34,943 nucleotides of DNA from DASUFE01 sp036274675 (GTDB lineage Bacteria > Pseudomonadota > Gammaproteobacteria > HTCC5015), in contig DASUFE010000079.1 in NCBI GenBank assembly GCA_036274675.1, positions 1 to 34,943 of the forward strand, written 5' to 3'. This document shows, piece after piece, positions 9,077-16,767 of the stretch. The notes beneath the pieces were generated by a model. The model saw only the letters and a program-made list of their open reading frames with translations. It made no database searches and was not told the DNA's origin. Position 1 is the first letter of the stretch, and each line of letters starts with the position of its first letter. Position numbers and translations under genes: made by a program.

Positions 9077-9180
9077 AAGAAACGCGCCTCCAGGCGTGGT
9101 AGTGTTTAGGCCACCGGTTAAATCGTGGCGCGTACAATGTACCTGTGACTTCGAGACGGAGAACGGCAAGCAACAGCAGA
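9077..9180 (-). repeat. Long inverted repeat, right copy
   Basis: The reverse complement of 9121-9180 equals 3014-3073 except for two bases. The inner ~44 bp (to about 9077) match less well but still share the block around CACGCCTGGA. This copy is in opposite orientation to the left one. Together they make inverted ends around a 6.1-kb block containing the tandem cyclases. Confidence 0.85.
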
Positions 9181-9229
9181 ATATTTATTTGCTATTGATA
9201 TTCAGACTTAGCCCGCTTGACCGCGTCTA

Positions 9230-9252
9230 ACCCTCTCCCGACGGGAGAGGGT
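9230..9252. repeat. REP-type hairpin (CCCTCTCCCG / CGGGAGAGGG)
   Basis: 11-bp perfect arms with a single-base spacer, followed by TATGGGTGAGGG. Palindromes of this exact style are widespread repetitive extragenic elements in proteobacterial genomes. It lies 80 bp beyond the 3' end of the minus-strand gene at 9335. Confidence 0.7.
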
Positions 9253-9334
9253 ATGGGTGAGGGTGTTATTATGTTTAGGCCTAATCAAAACGGTTAGCAG
9301 AAACAAGACCGTTGGGTTCCTTACACCACCCAAC

Positions 9335-10138
9335 CTACTTGCTCTTTTTCAATTCGAAAGATGTGATTGCTTGTTGGCCGTACATAACAATCGAAGTTCT
9401 ATTTGGTGCTTCAGGCCAGTATTGTTCTACCAAAGGCCTGAGGATGACGTCCATATCAACTTCGAAATCAATATCTTCAGATCTCCATTTAGATAGCTCA
9501 ATAAAATCGAATTTGTATTCATTTGGCTCATTGAATGTAACTAAAAAAGCGATTGGGAAAAATTTTAAAAGCCAAATTGCCACAGGCTTACCCACCCTGA
9601 GGTCAGTAAAGGCGCAATCTCTTGCCATTACATATCCACGAAAAGGGAATACCCATGCGTAGATTCGAATTTGATCTGGCAAAGATCGGTCAGAATTTAA
9701 TATGTATTCTCTAATTGGTTCTGTAATAGCACCTTTTTTGTATCGATCGACACCTTGTGCACATAGATGCCCCAGTACAGATCTCATAATTCTTTGCGGC
9801 TTACAGAGTACTTTCATTACAACAGGGAGAACGAGCGTACTTTTTAGATAATCCCCAACCTCATTCACGAATTTAACAAAATATGGATCATATTCAGTAC
9901 CCAAGAAATGGCTGTTACATTTTTCACATAGTGTTCTATATTTCACCCCGTTCTGAGAAATTCTGCCTTTCGTTTTCTGCTTCTCAACTGTTAGACGTTC
10001 AGTAATGTAATGCAGGCTAACTTGGGATGGCTTTCTGCACCCCTTAGGCGGCGTGTGATCTTCCGTTAAAGGGCCAAATATCCCACATATGTTGCATACG
10101 CCTTCTTTGGGCCCGCGCGTTACAGGTACAATTCCCAT
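9335..10138 (-). CDS. Hypothetical protein with N-terminal HNH-like zinc domain
   Basis: 267 residues, clearly AT-richer than its neighbours. The N-terminus has CNIC (C15, C18), then EDHTPPKG with H28, and CEKCN (C71, C74, N75) with H78 shortly after. This CxxC..DH..CxxCN arrangement is that of treble-clef HNH nucleases. The remaining ~190 residues carry no motif I recognise. A G-rich tract precedes the ATG. It stands alone between repeat-rich DNA and an SDR gene, and its base composition suggests horizontal transfer. HNH proteins of this sort occur in mobile-element and defence settings, but nothing adjacent proves such a role. Nuclease activity is a prediction only. Confidence 0.6.
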   Translation of the reverse strand: MGIVPVTRGPKEGVCNICGIFGPLTEDHTPPKGCRKPSQVSLHYITERLTVEKQKTKGRISQNGVKYRTLCEKCNSHFLGTEYDPYFVKFVNEVGDYLKSTLVLPVVMKVLCKPQRIMRSVLGHLCAQGVDRYKKGAITEPIREYILNSDRSLPDQIRIYAWVFPFRGYVMARDCAFTDLRVGKPVAIWLLKFFPIAFLVTFNEPNEYKFDFIELSKWRSEDIDFEVDMDVILRPLVEQYWPEAPNRTSIVMYGQQAITSFELKKSK

Positions 10139-10215
10139 GAGAAATGCCCCCCTTCAACCCCCATCAGATCTTTTCTGACAAGATTTTTGCTAGCTCTGTG
10201 TAGCCCTAGATTTTG

Positions 10216-10947
10216 CTACGGATTCATTCTCTGGAATGCTTTTTTGAGTTCTTCAGGTCCGGCTTTGAGCATGGCGGCGGAGAAGCTGTGGGTGATTTCG
10301 AGGTTGCCGCCGCGTAATTGCTCTTCGACGGCCTTGCCGAATTCGGCGAGCGGGACTCCCTGAGTGTGCAGGCCGGCGCCGCCGAGGTCGGTGTCGACGG
10401 CGGGGGGAATGACTTCGATGACTTCGACCTTATCTTTCAGCAGATGCCTTAGCGAAAGGGTGAAGGAACGGAGCGCGGCCTTGGTGGCGCAATAGACCGG
10501 CATTCTGGCAATGGGCGTGAAGGCGAGGCCGGAGGTCACGTTGATGATGATGGGGTTCTGGTTCTTTTCGATCACAGGTAACAGCGCCGAGCAGAGATGG
10601 ATCGGGCCTTTGAGGTTCAGATCGATTTCGCGGCTCGTCCTTTTCCAGAAGTCCTTTTCTGAAATTTCAACCCGTTCCTGCACGCCGGCGTTGTTAACCA
10701 GTACGTTGACGTCCGGGTGGGCGGTTTTCACCCATTCCACCAATCGATCGCGTTCCGATTCGGCGCTGACGTCGGCAACGAGGCATTCCACTTGTTGCGG
10801 GTATTTATGTCTGAGTTCTTCCAGTGGCGGCTGCCGGCGCCCGCACACCAGGACTTTGGAACCCGCGGCCAGGAACATCCTGGAAAACTCATAACCTATT
10901 CCCGTCCCGCCGCCCGTTATCAATACCTTGTTTCCATCGAGCCGCAT
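10216..10947 (-). CDS. SDR family oxidoreductase (DltE-like)
   Basis: 243 residues of a classical short-chain dehydrogenase/reductase. The N-terminal cofactor motif TGGGTGIG is at residues ~12-19, NNAG at ~85-88, the catalytic Ser in the NVTSG segment, and YCATK supplies the Tyr and Lys. IPPAVDTDLGG follows as expected. It most resembles the DltE-like branch of SDRs, whose natural substrates are mostly undefined. The start is ATG 10947, with GGAGGG five bases upstream; the frame is open 18 bp further but without a comparable ribosome site. It heads a minus-strand series, with a short gene upstream at 11010. Confidence 0.9.
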   Translation of the reverse strand: MRLDGNKVLITGGGTGIGYEFSRMFLAAGSKVLVCGRRQPPLEELRHKYPQQVECLVADVSAESERDRLVEWVKTAHPDVNVLVNNAGVQERVEISEKDFWKRTSREIDLNLKGPIHLCSALLPVIEKNQNPIIINVTSGLAFTPIARMPVYCATKAALRSFTLSLRHLLKDKVEVIEVIPPAVDTDLGGAGLHTQGVPLAEFGKAVEEQLRGGNLEITHSFSAAMLKAGPEELKKAFQRMNP

Positions 10948-11009
10948 GATCGCCCTCCATTTCAAATACTGAATAATGATATCCTTTCCACCGGTTGTGC
11001 AATCGCGAG

Positions 11010-11372
11010 CTAGCCGCTCGCAGCCGCCGACAGCACCACCTGATAATTGTGGTAAACCATGCAGGCGTGCTCACCAACCGTCATGGGCGCGCCGACCGCA
11101 AAGAACCAGGTATCCGTTTTTGTGTCGTCCTGGATGCCCAATGTTCGATTCTTTATTGAATCCGGATCGCGGATCGCCTCGAATCCCACATTATATTTTT
11201 GCGCAATCATGGGAATCCGGCTTACCTCCAGTCCAGGCTTCATTTCGTTGCAAAAATCGTCGACTCTTTTTATATCGAGTTCCAGCAGAACCAGATAAAC
11301 AATGATCAATACGACACCTGCGGCGGCAAGAGCCGATGCGATTTTTCTTAATTTCAGAAGGAAATTTTTCAT
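11010..11372 (-). CDS. Hypothetical membrane-anchored protein
   Basis: 120 residues from the preferred ATG at 11372 (the frame is open to 11438, which would overlap the upstream gene). A basic N-terminus (MKNFLLKLRK) is followed by one hydrophobic segment (~residues 11-29), then a soluble part of ~90 residues with two Cys. Topology suggests an N-terminal membrane anchor with an extracytoplasmic domain. I do not recognise a family. It lies 41 bp downstream of the VOC gene and may be cotranscribed with it. Confidence 0.55.
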   Translation of the reverse strand: MKNFLLKLRKIASALAAAGVVLIIVYLVLLELDIKRVDDFCNEMKPGLEVSRIPMIAQKYNVGFEAIRDPDSIKNRTLGIQDDTKTDTWFFAVGAPMTVGEHACMVYHNYQVVLSAAASG

Positions 11373-11413
11373 AACTTTGACCGGTAAGCCCGCCGGGGAG
11401 CGACCCATCGACT

Positions 11414-11794
11414 TTACTGGCCTGCGGGAGGTTCCCAAAGTTCGACTTTGTTGCCTTCGGGGTCGATGACCCAGCCAAACTTGCCTTGTTCCGAGGTCTC
11501 CGTCTTATCGATGACGTTGCAACCTTCGGCGCGTAATGCAGCAAGCAGCGCGTCCAGGTCCGCCACGCGGAAGTTGATCATGAAGGAGGCGGAACCGGGC
11601 TCCATATAGTTCGTGTCCTGGGCGAATGGATTCCAAATAGTCATTCCCGGCGGGCTCCCGGAGCCACCCCACTGAAATATGGCCCCACCCCAGCCGGTCA
11701 CGTCCAGGCCAAGGTGGTCGCGATACCAAACGCCAAGACTCCCGGGGTCTTTCGATTTGAAAAATATCCCGCCGATACCTGTCACGCGTCTCAT
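11414..11794 (-). CDS. VOC family (glyoxalase/bleomycin-resistance fold) protein
   Basis: 126 residues, one vicinal-oxygen-chelate domain pair. The typical opening GIFFKSKDPGSLGVWYRDHLGL, here split by its helix, and the closing GWVIDPEGNKVELWEPP are clear. The Glu in the final VELWEP is the usual C-terminal metal ligand. The ATG at 11794 has AGGAG six bases upstream; the upstream extension to 11842 adds nothing family-like. VOC proteins of this size range from glyoxalase-like enzymes to uncharacterised isomerases, so no substrate is claimed. A candidate promoter lies at 11902-11931. Confidence 0.88.
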   Translation of the reverse strand: MRRVTGIGGIFFKSKDPGSLGVWYRDHLGLDVTGWGGAIFQWGGSGSPPGMTIWNPFAQDTNYMEPGSASFMINFRVADLDALLAALRAEGCNVIDKTETSEQGKFGWVIDPEGNKVELWEPPAGQ

Positions 11795-11901
11795 GGTCTT
11801 CTCCTGGAATTGCAGTGTTGGTGCCGCGGCCTGACCTGTCATATAGACTGCAATAGTGGGATATACGTCAGGCGCCCATCAAGGACTCAGGCTCGGCTCC
11901 G

Positions 11902-11931
11902 AGTATAGTCAGCCTTTCTTCGGGCCGTCCA
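11902..11931 (-). promoter_or_regulatory. Candidate sigma-70-type promoter for the VOC gene
   Basis: On the minus strand, TGGACG (11931-11926) and TATACT (11907-11902) are separated by 18 bp, with GGCTGAC directly before the -10. The same GGCTGACTATACT block with an 18-bp spacer recurs at 14034-14063. The site lies about 110 bp upstream of the VOC start. Confidence 0.4.
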
Positions 11932-11961
11932 CTGCGCCGGCTCGTTATTTCCCCGAACGAG

Positions 11962-12330
11962 TCATGGAGAATTCGCCGCGGCGATCAGCAATCCGCCGAC
12001 CAGGGCGATGTTGGTCAGGAAGGCGTTCATGAGTCCTTCGCGGGCGGGGCCCGGTTCGAGACCCCAGAAATTGAGAAGCATGACGGAGGCTGCGATGGTA
12101 AAGACGATCAGGCCCGCGGCGGCGAGCGGTATTGAGATTCCAAGTATGAAGAGCAGGCCGCACACAAGCTGGAAGATGGAGCCGGCGACCAACACGATCT
12201 TCGGATAAGGCACTCCGCGCGCCTTCATCATCTCAAGCACGGAATTCATGATGAAGAAATGTTTGATGCCGCCTGCCACGTACAGGCCGCCGAGAAGAAA
12301 GCGGCCCACTATCCACAATAATTCATCCAT
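11962..12330 (-). CDS. DoxX family membrane protein
   Basis: 122 residues with four hydrophobic helices: residues ~4-22, 45-66, 70-88 and 103-118. The order and the loop VLEMMKARGVPYP between helices 1 and 2 match the DoxX/DoxD-like family, as does the initial GRFLLGGLYVAGGIKH. The function of most bacterial DoxX proteins is unsettled; links to redox or thiol homeostasis are known in actinobacteria. AGGAG sits 7 bases before the ATG. It is separated from the VOC gene downstream by a candidate promoter, so it may be its own unit. Confidence 0.87.
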   Translation of the reverse strand: MDELLWIVGRFLLGGLYVAGGIKHFFIMNSVLEMMKARGVPYPKIVLVAGSIFQLVCGLLFILGISIPLAAAGLIVFTIAASVMLLNFWGLEPGPAREGLMNAFLTNIALVGGLLIAAANSP

Positions 12331-12443
12331 GCAGTTACTCCTGTCTCAACCCGCTCCTATCGAATTTTATTGGCTCGCCTTTGCTTTGTCGTAATCCGGG
12401 AGGTTCTCTCTCACCCCAAACCGCACCACCAAATTACCCCTGT

Positions 12444-13496
12444 TCACGGCCTTGTTAAATTCCTTACCAGGCTCAGCCGCCATATCTTTTCGGCTCTCGA
12501 ACCCAAATACCAGAAACTTGCAGCCAGCAGCGCAAAAAATACCGCTTTATGAATGCTCTCCCAAAAGTATTCGAAAAATCTTGTATAAAGGTTTATAAAA
12601 ATAAATGTCAATCCGAAACCTCTCGTCATTCCATCGTCGTATTTCACTCCATGATATATAGCCGCTATGGAAGCGGCGGCGAAAAGTATGGACCAATGGA
12701 ATAACTCGATCTGCTTTGCCCTGTACCACAATTCGGCATCCCCATAATTGCCGAAAATCGACATTATCCAAAGAGCGATGAACAGGTATAAGAGTCCCAT
12801 CGCCCTTGTCGTTCCCAGAAAGTCGGCCCGGTCTTTCCAATGATGAAATACATATGACCCGCAGAAAATCAGCGCCAGACCGAACAGTACGAATCTTAAG
12901 GGATAGTTCATCCCGAGATAATACGCCCCCCAGCCCGAGATATACCCGGTTTCAGCGCCGAACCAACTGCCCAGCGACAGCAATGCAAAAACCCAGACCA
13001 GCCTGGAGGGAAACCAAAGACCTAACAGGCCATAAATAATGGCGCCAAAAAGCAATAAAAGGGAAAAGTGCCCAGACCCCGTATCCAGCACTTTGCCTAA
13101 AAATGCGATTGATAGGGCCGTGCAAGCCACCCCTAAAAAGAAAAAGGCCTCGTTGCTGTAGATTTTTTCCGGGCTTTTATCCCTGCGTTTAATCCCGATG
13201 TAATACAATACCGCGGAGCCGATGGCAAAGCTCAGACACTTCACCGAGTCAGGGGCATTAAAAAGTTTCTTGAACAGATCGACGAGCCATCGATCCGCCA
13301 ATGCGGACGTGATGGAAATAACAACACAGGAAATCGCCAGCCAGAATGAGTATTTCGCCACTCTTTTCCAGTCGAACGAAATCACTTCATAGGAATTTTT
13401 AAGTTTTCGGGACTCCTCTTCCGAGATCAGACCCGCTTCGAGCCAGTTGGCAATGGCCCCGCCGAGGATGCGCCCCTCTTTCTTCGATACCTGCAT
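12444..13496 (-). CDS. DUF2157 domain-containing membrane protein
   Basis: 350 residues from the ATG at 13496, which has GGGAG seven bases upstream; the frame is open to 13595 but the extra residues are not family-like. The N-terminal ~45 residues (ILGGAIANWLEAGLISEEESRKL) are the helical head of DUF2157, whose members start with a cytoplasmic helical region followed by many membrane helices. About nine or ten hydrophobic segments follow, with a charged loop GIKRRDKSPEKIY. No enzyme motif is seen. Function is unknown for the family. Confidence 0.8.
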   Translation of the reverse strand: MQVSKKEGRILGGAIANWLEAGLISEEESRKLKNSYEVISFDWKRVAKYSFWLAISCVVISITSALADRWLVDLFKKLFNAPDSVKCLSFAIGSAVLYYIGIKRRDKSPEKIYSNEAFFFLGVACTALSIAFLGKVLDTGSGHFSLLLLFGAIIYGLLGLWFPSRLVWVFALLSLGSWFGAETGYISGWGAYYLGMNYPLRFVLFGLALIFCGSYVFHHWKDRADFLGTTRAMGLLYLFIALWIMSIFGNYGDAELWYRAKQIELFHWSILFAAASIAAIYHGVKYDDGMTRGFGLTFIFINLYTRFFEYFWESIHKAVFFALLAASFWYLGSRAEKIWRLSLVRNLTRP

Positions 13497-13641
13497 AAAC
13501 ACGCTCCCTTGAAAATTTAACGATCGCCCGCAGCAAACGAAGCTTATGGAGCCCCGGCTCGCGCACCTGAACCTGAACGTCGAATAAAAAATCATTCATA
13601 TCGGTTCGCCTGACAATTTCGTGAAACGTGATTCAGGAGTG

Positions 13642-13926
13642 TCACTTTGATAGCTTGTTAAGGTTTCTTGCATAAGAAAAGACGATAAATGACGCTAAAG
13701 TCAACGTGGCCGCCACGCAAGCCAGGAAGGCGGCGGCTGTGTATCTGGAACAGATATCGATACAGAGCGCAGCGGGTGAAAACAGAGCCCCGATGATTCC
13801 CGTAACCGTTCCTACAGCAATCAACTTCGTTTTCGAAACCCATGCAACTTTTCTAAGAATGTAACAGCCCGCCACAGCCAGCAGTATCGACGTTGAAATC
13901 CAAATTATAGATTCTATAAACGTCAT
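13642..13926 (-). CDS. Small hypothetical membrane protein
   Basis: 94 residues with three hydrophobic segments (~residues 3-23, 35-53 and 66-86) and two Cys in the periplasmic-side loop LCIDICSRY. The family is not recognised. No clear ribosome-binding site precedes the ATG. A good candidate promoter lies ~110 bp upstream at 14034-14063. The next gene on the strand (DUF2157) starts 146 bp downstream, so the two need not be cotranscribed. Confidence 0.5.
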   Translation of the reverse strand: MTFIESIIWISTSILLAVAGCYILRKVAWVSKTKLIAVGTVTGIIGALFSPAALCIDICSRYTAAAFLACVAATLTLASFIVFSYARNLNKLSK

Positions 13927-14033
13927 GGGCTTGCGCCGATTAAACCAGGATTTACCGGGCGGATGTCTGTTAATGCTATATGGCCCTTGCAGCTAAACCT
14001 CATAGATAGCCCCTCGATCACTTAGCCCGGTCC

Positions 14034-14063
14034 AGTATAGTCAGCCGTTATCAGCATTGTCCA
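14034..14063 (-). promoter_or_regulatory. Candidate sigma-70-type promoter
   Basis: On the minus strand, TGGACA (14063-14058) and TATACT (14039-14034) lie 18 bp apart, each one base from consensus. The bases before the -10 (GGCTGAC) are identical to those of the candidate at 11902-11931. It would drive the small membrane protein gene that starts at 13926. Confidence 0.45.
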
Positions 14064-14131
14064 CAGGCAATCATCATTGACGCGCCGTGAACCGTTCCAA
14101 ATTATTTTTTATTCGTGTTCCCGGCAAGCTT

Positions 14132-14181
14132 TTGGGGATAACAGGAGTACCACGCCGTGGCAATTTAGCGTCCCGATTTTA
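14132..14181 (-). repeat. 3'-end repeat, copy 1
   Basis: About 50 bp that resemble 15717-15768: shared blocks are GATAACA, GCCGTGGCAA, TAGCGT and ATTTTA in the same order and near-equal spacing. In both cases the block begins at the stop codon of a minus-strand gene (the lipoprotein here, thyA at the other copy) and covers its immediate 3' flank. On the minus strand this copy can form CCAC-GGC-GTGG. Confidence 0.55.
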
Positions 14182-14841
14182 TTTCAGGGTTTCAGCCTGC
14201 CAGGTTTTACCATAGTCGACGCTCTGCACCTTGAACCCATTCGGGTTTTTGAAGGCGCTCGATTGCACAACGAAGGATATATAGCCTGTTTTTGATTCCA
14301 CCTGGATTTGGGTATAGCTGGGCTCGCGATCCCCCTGAAACTCATACAGGCGGCAGTCCGTGTCGCCCTTGGGCTCGCAGTAATCCGGTTTTTCGACGGG
14401 GATAATCAGCTCCGCCGGCAGCGAAGTCGGATACCAGCCCTGAAAATGACCGCAGGCATCGAAGCTGATGTTAAACCCGTTTCCCGCCCAGACCAGGGTC
14501 TGATCGTCGACCGTGAGATATTTCCAGCGCTGGCGTTCGACCAGTTCCCCGGCGTTCTTGAAGCCGATCGCGCTGCCGTTGCCAAGCGTGACCCACCCTG
14601 CTTCCTGCATCTTGCTCCCCGGAGAATCCGTTGTTTGCGCCGAGGCGCATTGCACGCTATAGACCTCACCCTTGTAATGAGTAGGCAGGTTCTCGTAATA
14701 ACGGACCAGTTTTAATTTGAATTGCGAGCCGTTGTAGATAACGGCCTCGTCGAGTTTTTCGGTTCGGGGGCCGCAGGAAACCAGAAACAGAAGCGCAAGA
14801 AAGCCGAGTGCTTTGATTGTTACTTTAGAAAACATGGCCAT
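14179..14841 (-). CDS. Hypothetical lipoprotein
   Basis: 220 residues with a clear lipoprotein signal: basic start, hydrophobic stretch ALGFLALLFLVSC and a lipobox LVSC at residues 20-23, so Cys23 is the expected acylated residue. The mature part is about 198 residues with several Cys (for example SVQCAS, FDACGH, YCEPKGDTDC) that could form disulfides in the periplasm. No family is recognised. AGGAG lies seven bases before the ATG. The upstream signal-peptide gene at 14881-15588 is on the same strand with a 39-bp gap, so the two may form an operon of cell-envelope proteins. Confidence 0.65.
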   Translation of the reverse strand: MAMFSKVTIKALGFLALLFLVSCGPRTEKLDEAVIYNGSQFKLKLVRYYENLPTHYKGEVYSVQCASAQTTDSPGSKMQEAGWVTLGNGSAIGFKNAGELVERQRWKYLTVDDQTLVWAGNGFNISFDACGHFQGWYPTSLPAELIIPVEKPDYCEPKGDTDCRLYEFQGDREPSYTQIQVESKTGYISFVVQSSAFKNPNGFKVQSVDYGKTWQAETLK

Positions 14842-14880
14842 CTGCCCTCTCCTTTCGCCTCAAGTCTTCGCTTGCTCAAT

Positions 14881-15588
14881 TTACTCAATGTTCTTGATTA
14901 TTATGGATCCATTTACAATATCATTTTTGCATTCTTTCTCCAGAACACTCAGGAGTTTGGAATTTAGTTTTTTGTAATTCACAAAACCGGCTGCGACAGG
15001 GACTCCAGCCTTACTCATTTCTTCCGTGTATTTAGAGTCGCCAAAAGCACCATTTAGCTTCAGTAAATATTTATGTTTTTTATCCTCAAATTCATATTCC
15101 ATGTGGCACCAAACAACCCCGATAAAATCTTTTCCAAATTTTATTTCATCAGGCCCCCCACCAAAACCTGATTCATTATATGCAATCATTTTCTTTGAGA
15201 TATCAGAGTAACCTTTTTCCTGAAGTTTTTTCATTATGTCGGCTACCGGAGCCCCATCACCTACGTTTATTGGAGCCTCAATAAAATCCAGAACCCCCTG
15301 ATTGTTAAAATAAACAGATTTTGTATTTTCCAGCTCCAGTTCACCTCTTAAAATCCAGAATTCCTTGCATTCAGACACTTCCTTTTCCTTCTCCCGACAT
15401 TCGCAGCGGTCGCCTTCACGAATACCATTCGGGTAAGGTACGCAGGAGTTTTTATCCATAAACTCGGCTCTTGTCGTTTTCCCAATTTCCAGTTTTAGGT
15501 TTTCGTAATTCTCAGAAAATCGCACTGCAGCATGGGTGTTTTGCGCAAATATGATCAGAAGAAACAAGATACAATTTTGTTTATTCAC
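14881..15588 (-). CDS. Hypothetical secreted protein
   Basis: 235 residues, AT-rich. An N-terminal signal peptide (CILFLLIIFAQNTHA, cleavage probable after THA at ~residue 20) is followed by a hydrophilic domain rich in Lys/Glu with Cys in CVPYPNG, RCECREKEKEVSEC and WCHMEY. No family is recognised. The start is a GTG at 15588 with GAGGA six bases upstream. Its composition differs from thyA upstream and suggests recent acquisition. The downstream neighbour is the hypothetical lipoprotein, probably in the same transcript. Confidence 0.55.
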   Translation of the reverse strand: MNKQNCILFLLIIFAQNTHAAVRFSENYENLKLEIGKTTRAEFMDKNSCVPYPNGIREGDRCECREKEKEVSECKEFWILRGELELENTKSVYFNNQGVLDFIEAPINVGDGAPVADIMKKLQEKGYSDISKKMIAYNESGFGGGPDEIKFGKDFIGVVWCHMEYEFEDKKHKYLLKLNGAFGDSKYTEEMSKAGVPVAAGFVNYKKLNSKLLSVLEKECKNDIVNGSIIIKNIE

Positions 15589-15716
15589 AGGGGTTCCTCA
15601 AAAAATCACAGGAAACGCAGATTGAGCGAGCGCAACAAATCCAAACAAGAATGTAATTCAAAATCTGTCAAGGTTCACCATGGTTACCCCAACTATTGAT
15701 TTTATATTCTTGGCGG

Positions 15717-15768
15717 CTTGGCGATAACAAAAGTTAGAAAGCCGTGGCAACGTAGCGTGCTTATTTTA
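15717..15768 (-). repeat. 3'-end repeat, copy 2
   Basis: The counterpart of 14132-14181, starting at the thyA stop codon. Shared blocks are GATAACA, GCCGTGGCAA, TAGCGT and ATTTTA, with one indel. Finding the same ~50-bp block at the 3' end of two unrelated genes suggests a dispersed element that inserts at, or serves as, transcript ends. Confidence 0.55.
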
Positions 15769-16560
15769 AACCGCCACCGGCGCTTTGATATGGGGATGGA
15801 ACTGGTAGTCGCTGAGTGTGAAGTCCTCGAAACGGAAGGCGAACAGATCCTTCACGGCGGGATTGATCCGCATGCGCGGCAGCGGATAGGGTTTACGCTG
15901 GAGCTGCTCGTCGGCCTGCTCCAGGTGGTTCAGATACAGGTGAGCATCGCCCAGCGTATGGACGAAATCGCCCGGTTTGAGTCCGCACACCTGGGCGATC
16001 ATAAGGGTCAGCAGGGCATAGGAAGCGATATTGAAAGGCACGCCGAGAAAGATGTCCGCGCTGCGCTGGTAGAGCTGGCAGGACAGCCTGCCGTCGGCCA
16101 CATAGAACTGGAAAAACGCATGGCAGGGCGCGAGCGCCATCTTGTCGAGGTCGCCGACGTTCCAGGCGCTGACGATCATGCGCCGCGAATCCGGTGAGTT
16201 GCGGATCTGCTGCAGCAGTTGCGCAATCTGGTCGATATGACGCCCGTCCGCCGCCGGCCAGGAACGCCACTGGTAGCCGTACACGGGCCCGAGCTCGCCG
16301 TTCTCATCGGCCCATTCGTCCCAGATCGTGACACCGTTTTCCTTCAGATAGCGGGTATTGGTCTCGCCCTTCAGGAACCACAGCAACTCGTGAACGATGG
16401 ACTTGAGATGCAGCTTCTTGGTGGTGACCAGCGGGAAACCGTCCTGCAGGTTGAAGCGCATCTGGTAGCCGAACACCGACAGGGTGCCGGTGCCGGTGCG
16501 ATCGGTTTTGCGTGTGCCGTGATCCCTCACGTGCCGCATTAAGTCGAGATACTGTTTCAT
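15766..16560 (-). CDS. thyA: Thymidylate synthase
   Basis: 264 residues, the same length as E. coli ThyA. It converts dUMP to dTMP with methylenetetrahydrofolate as donor, in the cytoplasm. Diagnostic segments are the N-terminal RTGTGTLSVFGYQMRF, ELLWFLKGETNTRYL, the catalytic Cys in LAPCHAFFQFYV, and QRSADIFLGVPFNIASYALL. The C-terminus KAPVAV, closing the active site, is complete. The ATG at 16560 fits the family; the open extension to 16602 does not. lgt lies upstream on the same strand, the common gammaproteobacterial lgt-thyA order, here with an unusually long ~207-bp gap in which I see no gene. Confidence 0.98.
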   Translation of the reverse strand: MKQYLDLMRHVRDHGTRKTDRTGTGTLSVFGYQMRFNLQDGFPLVTTKKLHLKSIVHELLWFLKGETNTRYLKENGVTIWDEWADENGELGPVYGYQWRSWPAADGRHIDQIAQLLQQIRNSPDSRRMIVSAWNVGDLDKMALAPCHAFFQFYVADGRLSCQLYQRSADIFLGVPFNIASYALLTLMIAQVCGLKPGDFVHTLGDAHLYLNHLEQADEQLQRKPYPLPRMRINPAVKDLFAFRFEDFTLSDYQFHPHIKAPVAV

Positions 16561-16767
16561 AAATTGTCTTTTCGTCCGATTACTTCGTTGGCGGCGTACC
16601 AAATGCTCAGGTACTCACGCGTACACTCCGGTTTTCGGGGCATCTGGCAGCGCTGAAACCGGAAAGATCCGGATCCTGATTGACCCACCGTCCCGCTCTG
16701 ATGAACATGGATGTTCGATTGCCGCCAATGCCAGGAAGACCAAGAACGGCCTGACAAAAATCCGGAT

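Larger units (their letters stand above)
8894..9334. other. Repeat-rich intergenic region, no gene
   Basis: About 440 bp without a credible coding frame. It holds a GC-rich stretch after the cyclase stop, a hairpin at 9027-9049, the right copy of the long inverted repeat (9077-9180) and a REP-type hairpin (9230-9252). It separates the plus-strand cyclase pair from the long minus-strand run of genes, so it lies between two converging transcripts and may serve as a bidirectional terminator zone. Confidence 0.6.

Noticed and set aside
9226..9232. GTCTAAC next to a REP hairpin as an attC end
   Set aside because: The adjacent palindrome is the common CCCTCTCCCG REP type and no matching core site follows.
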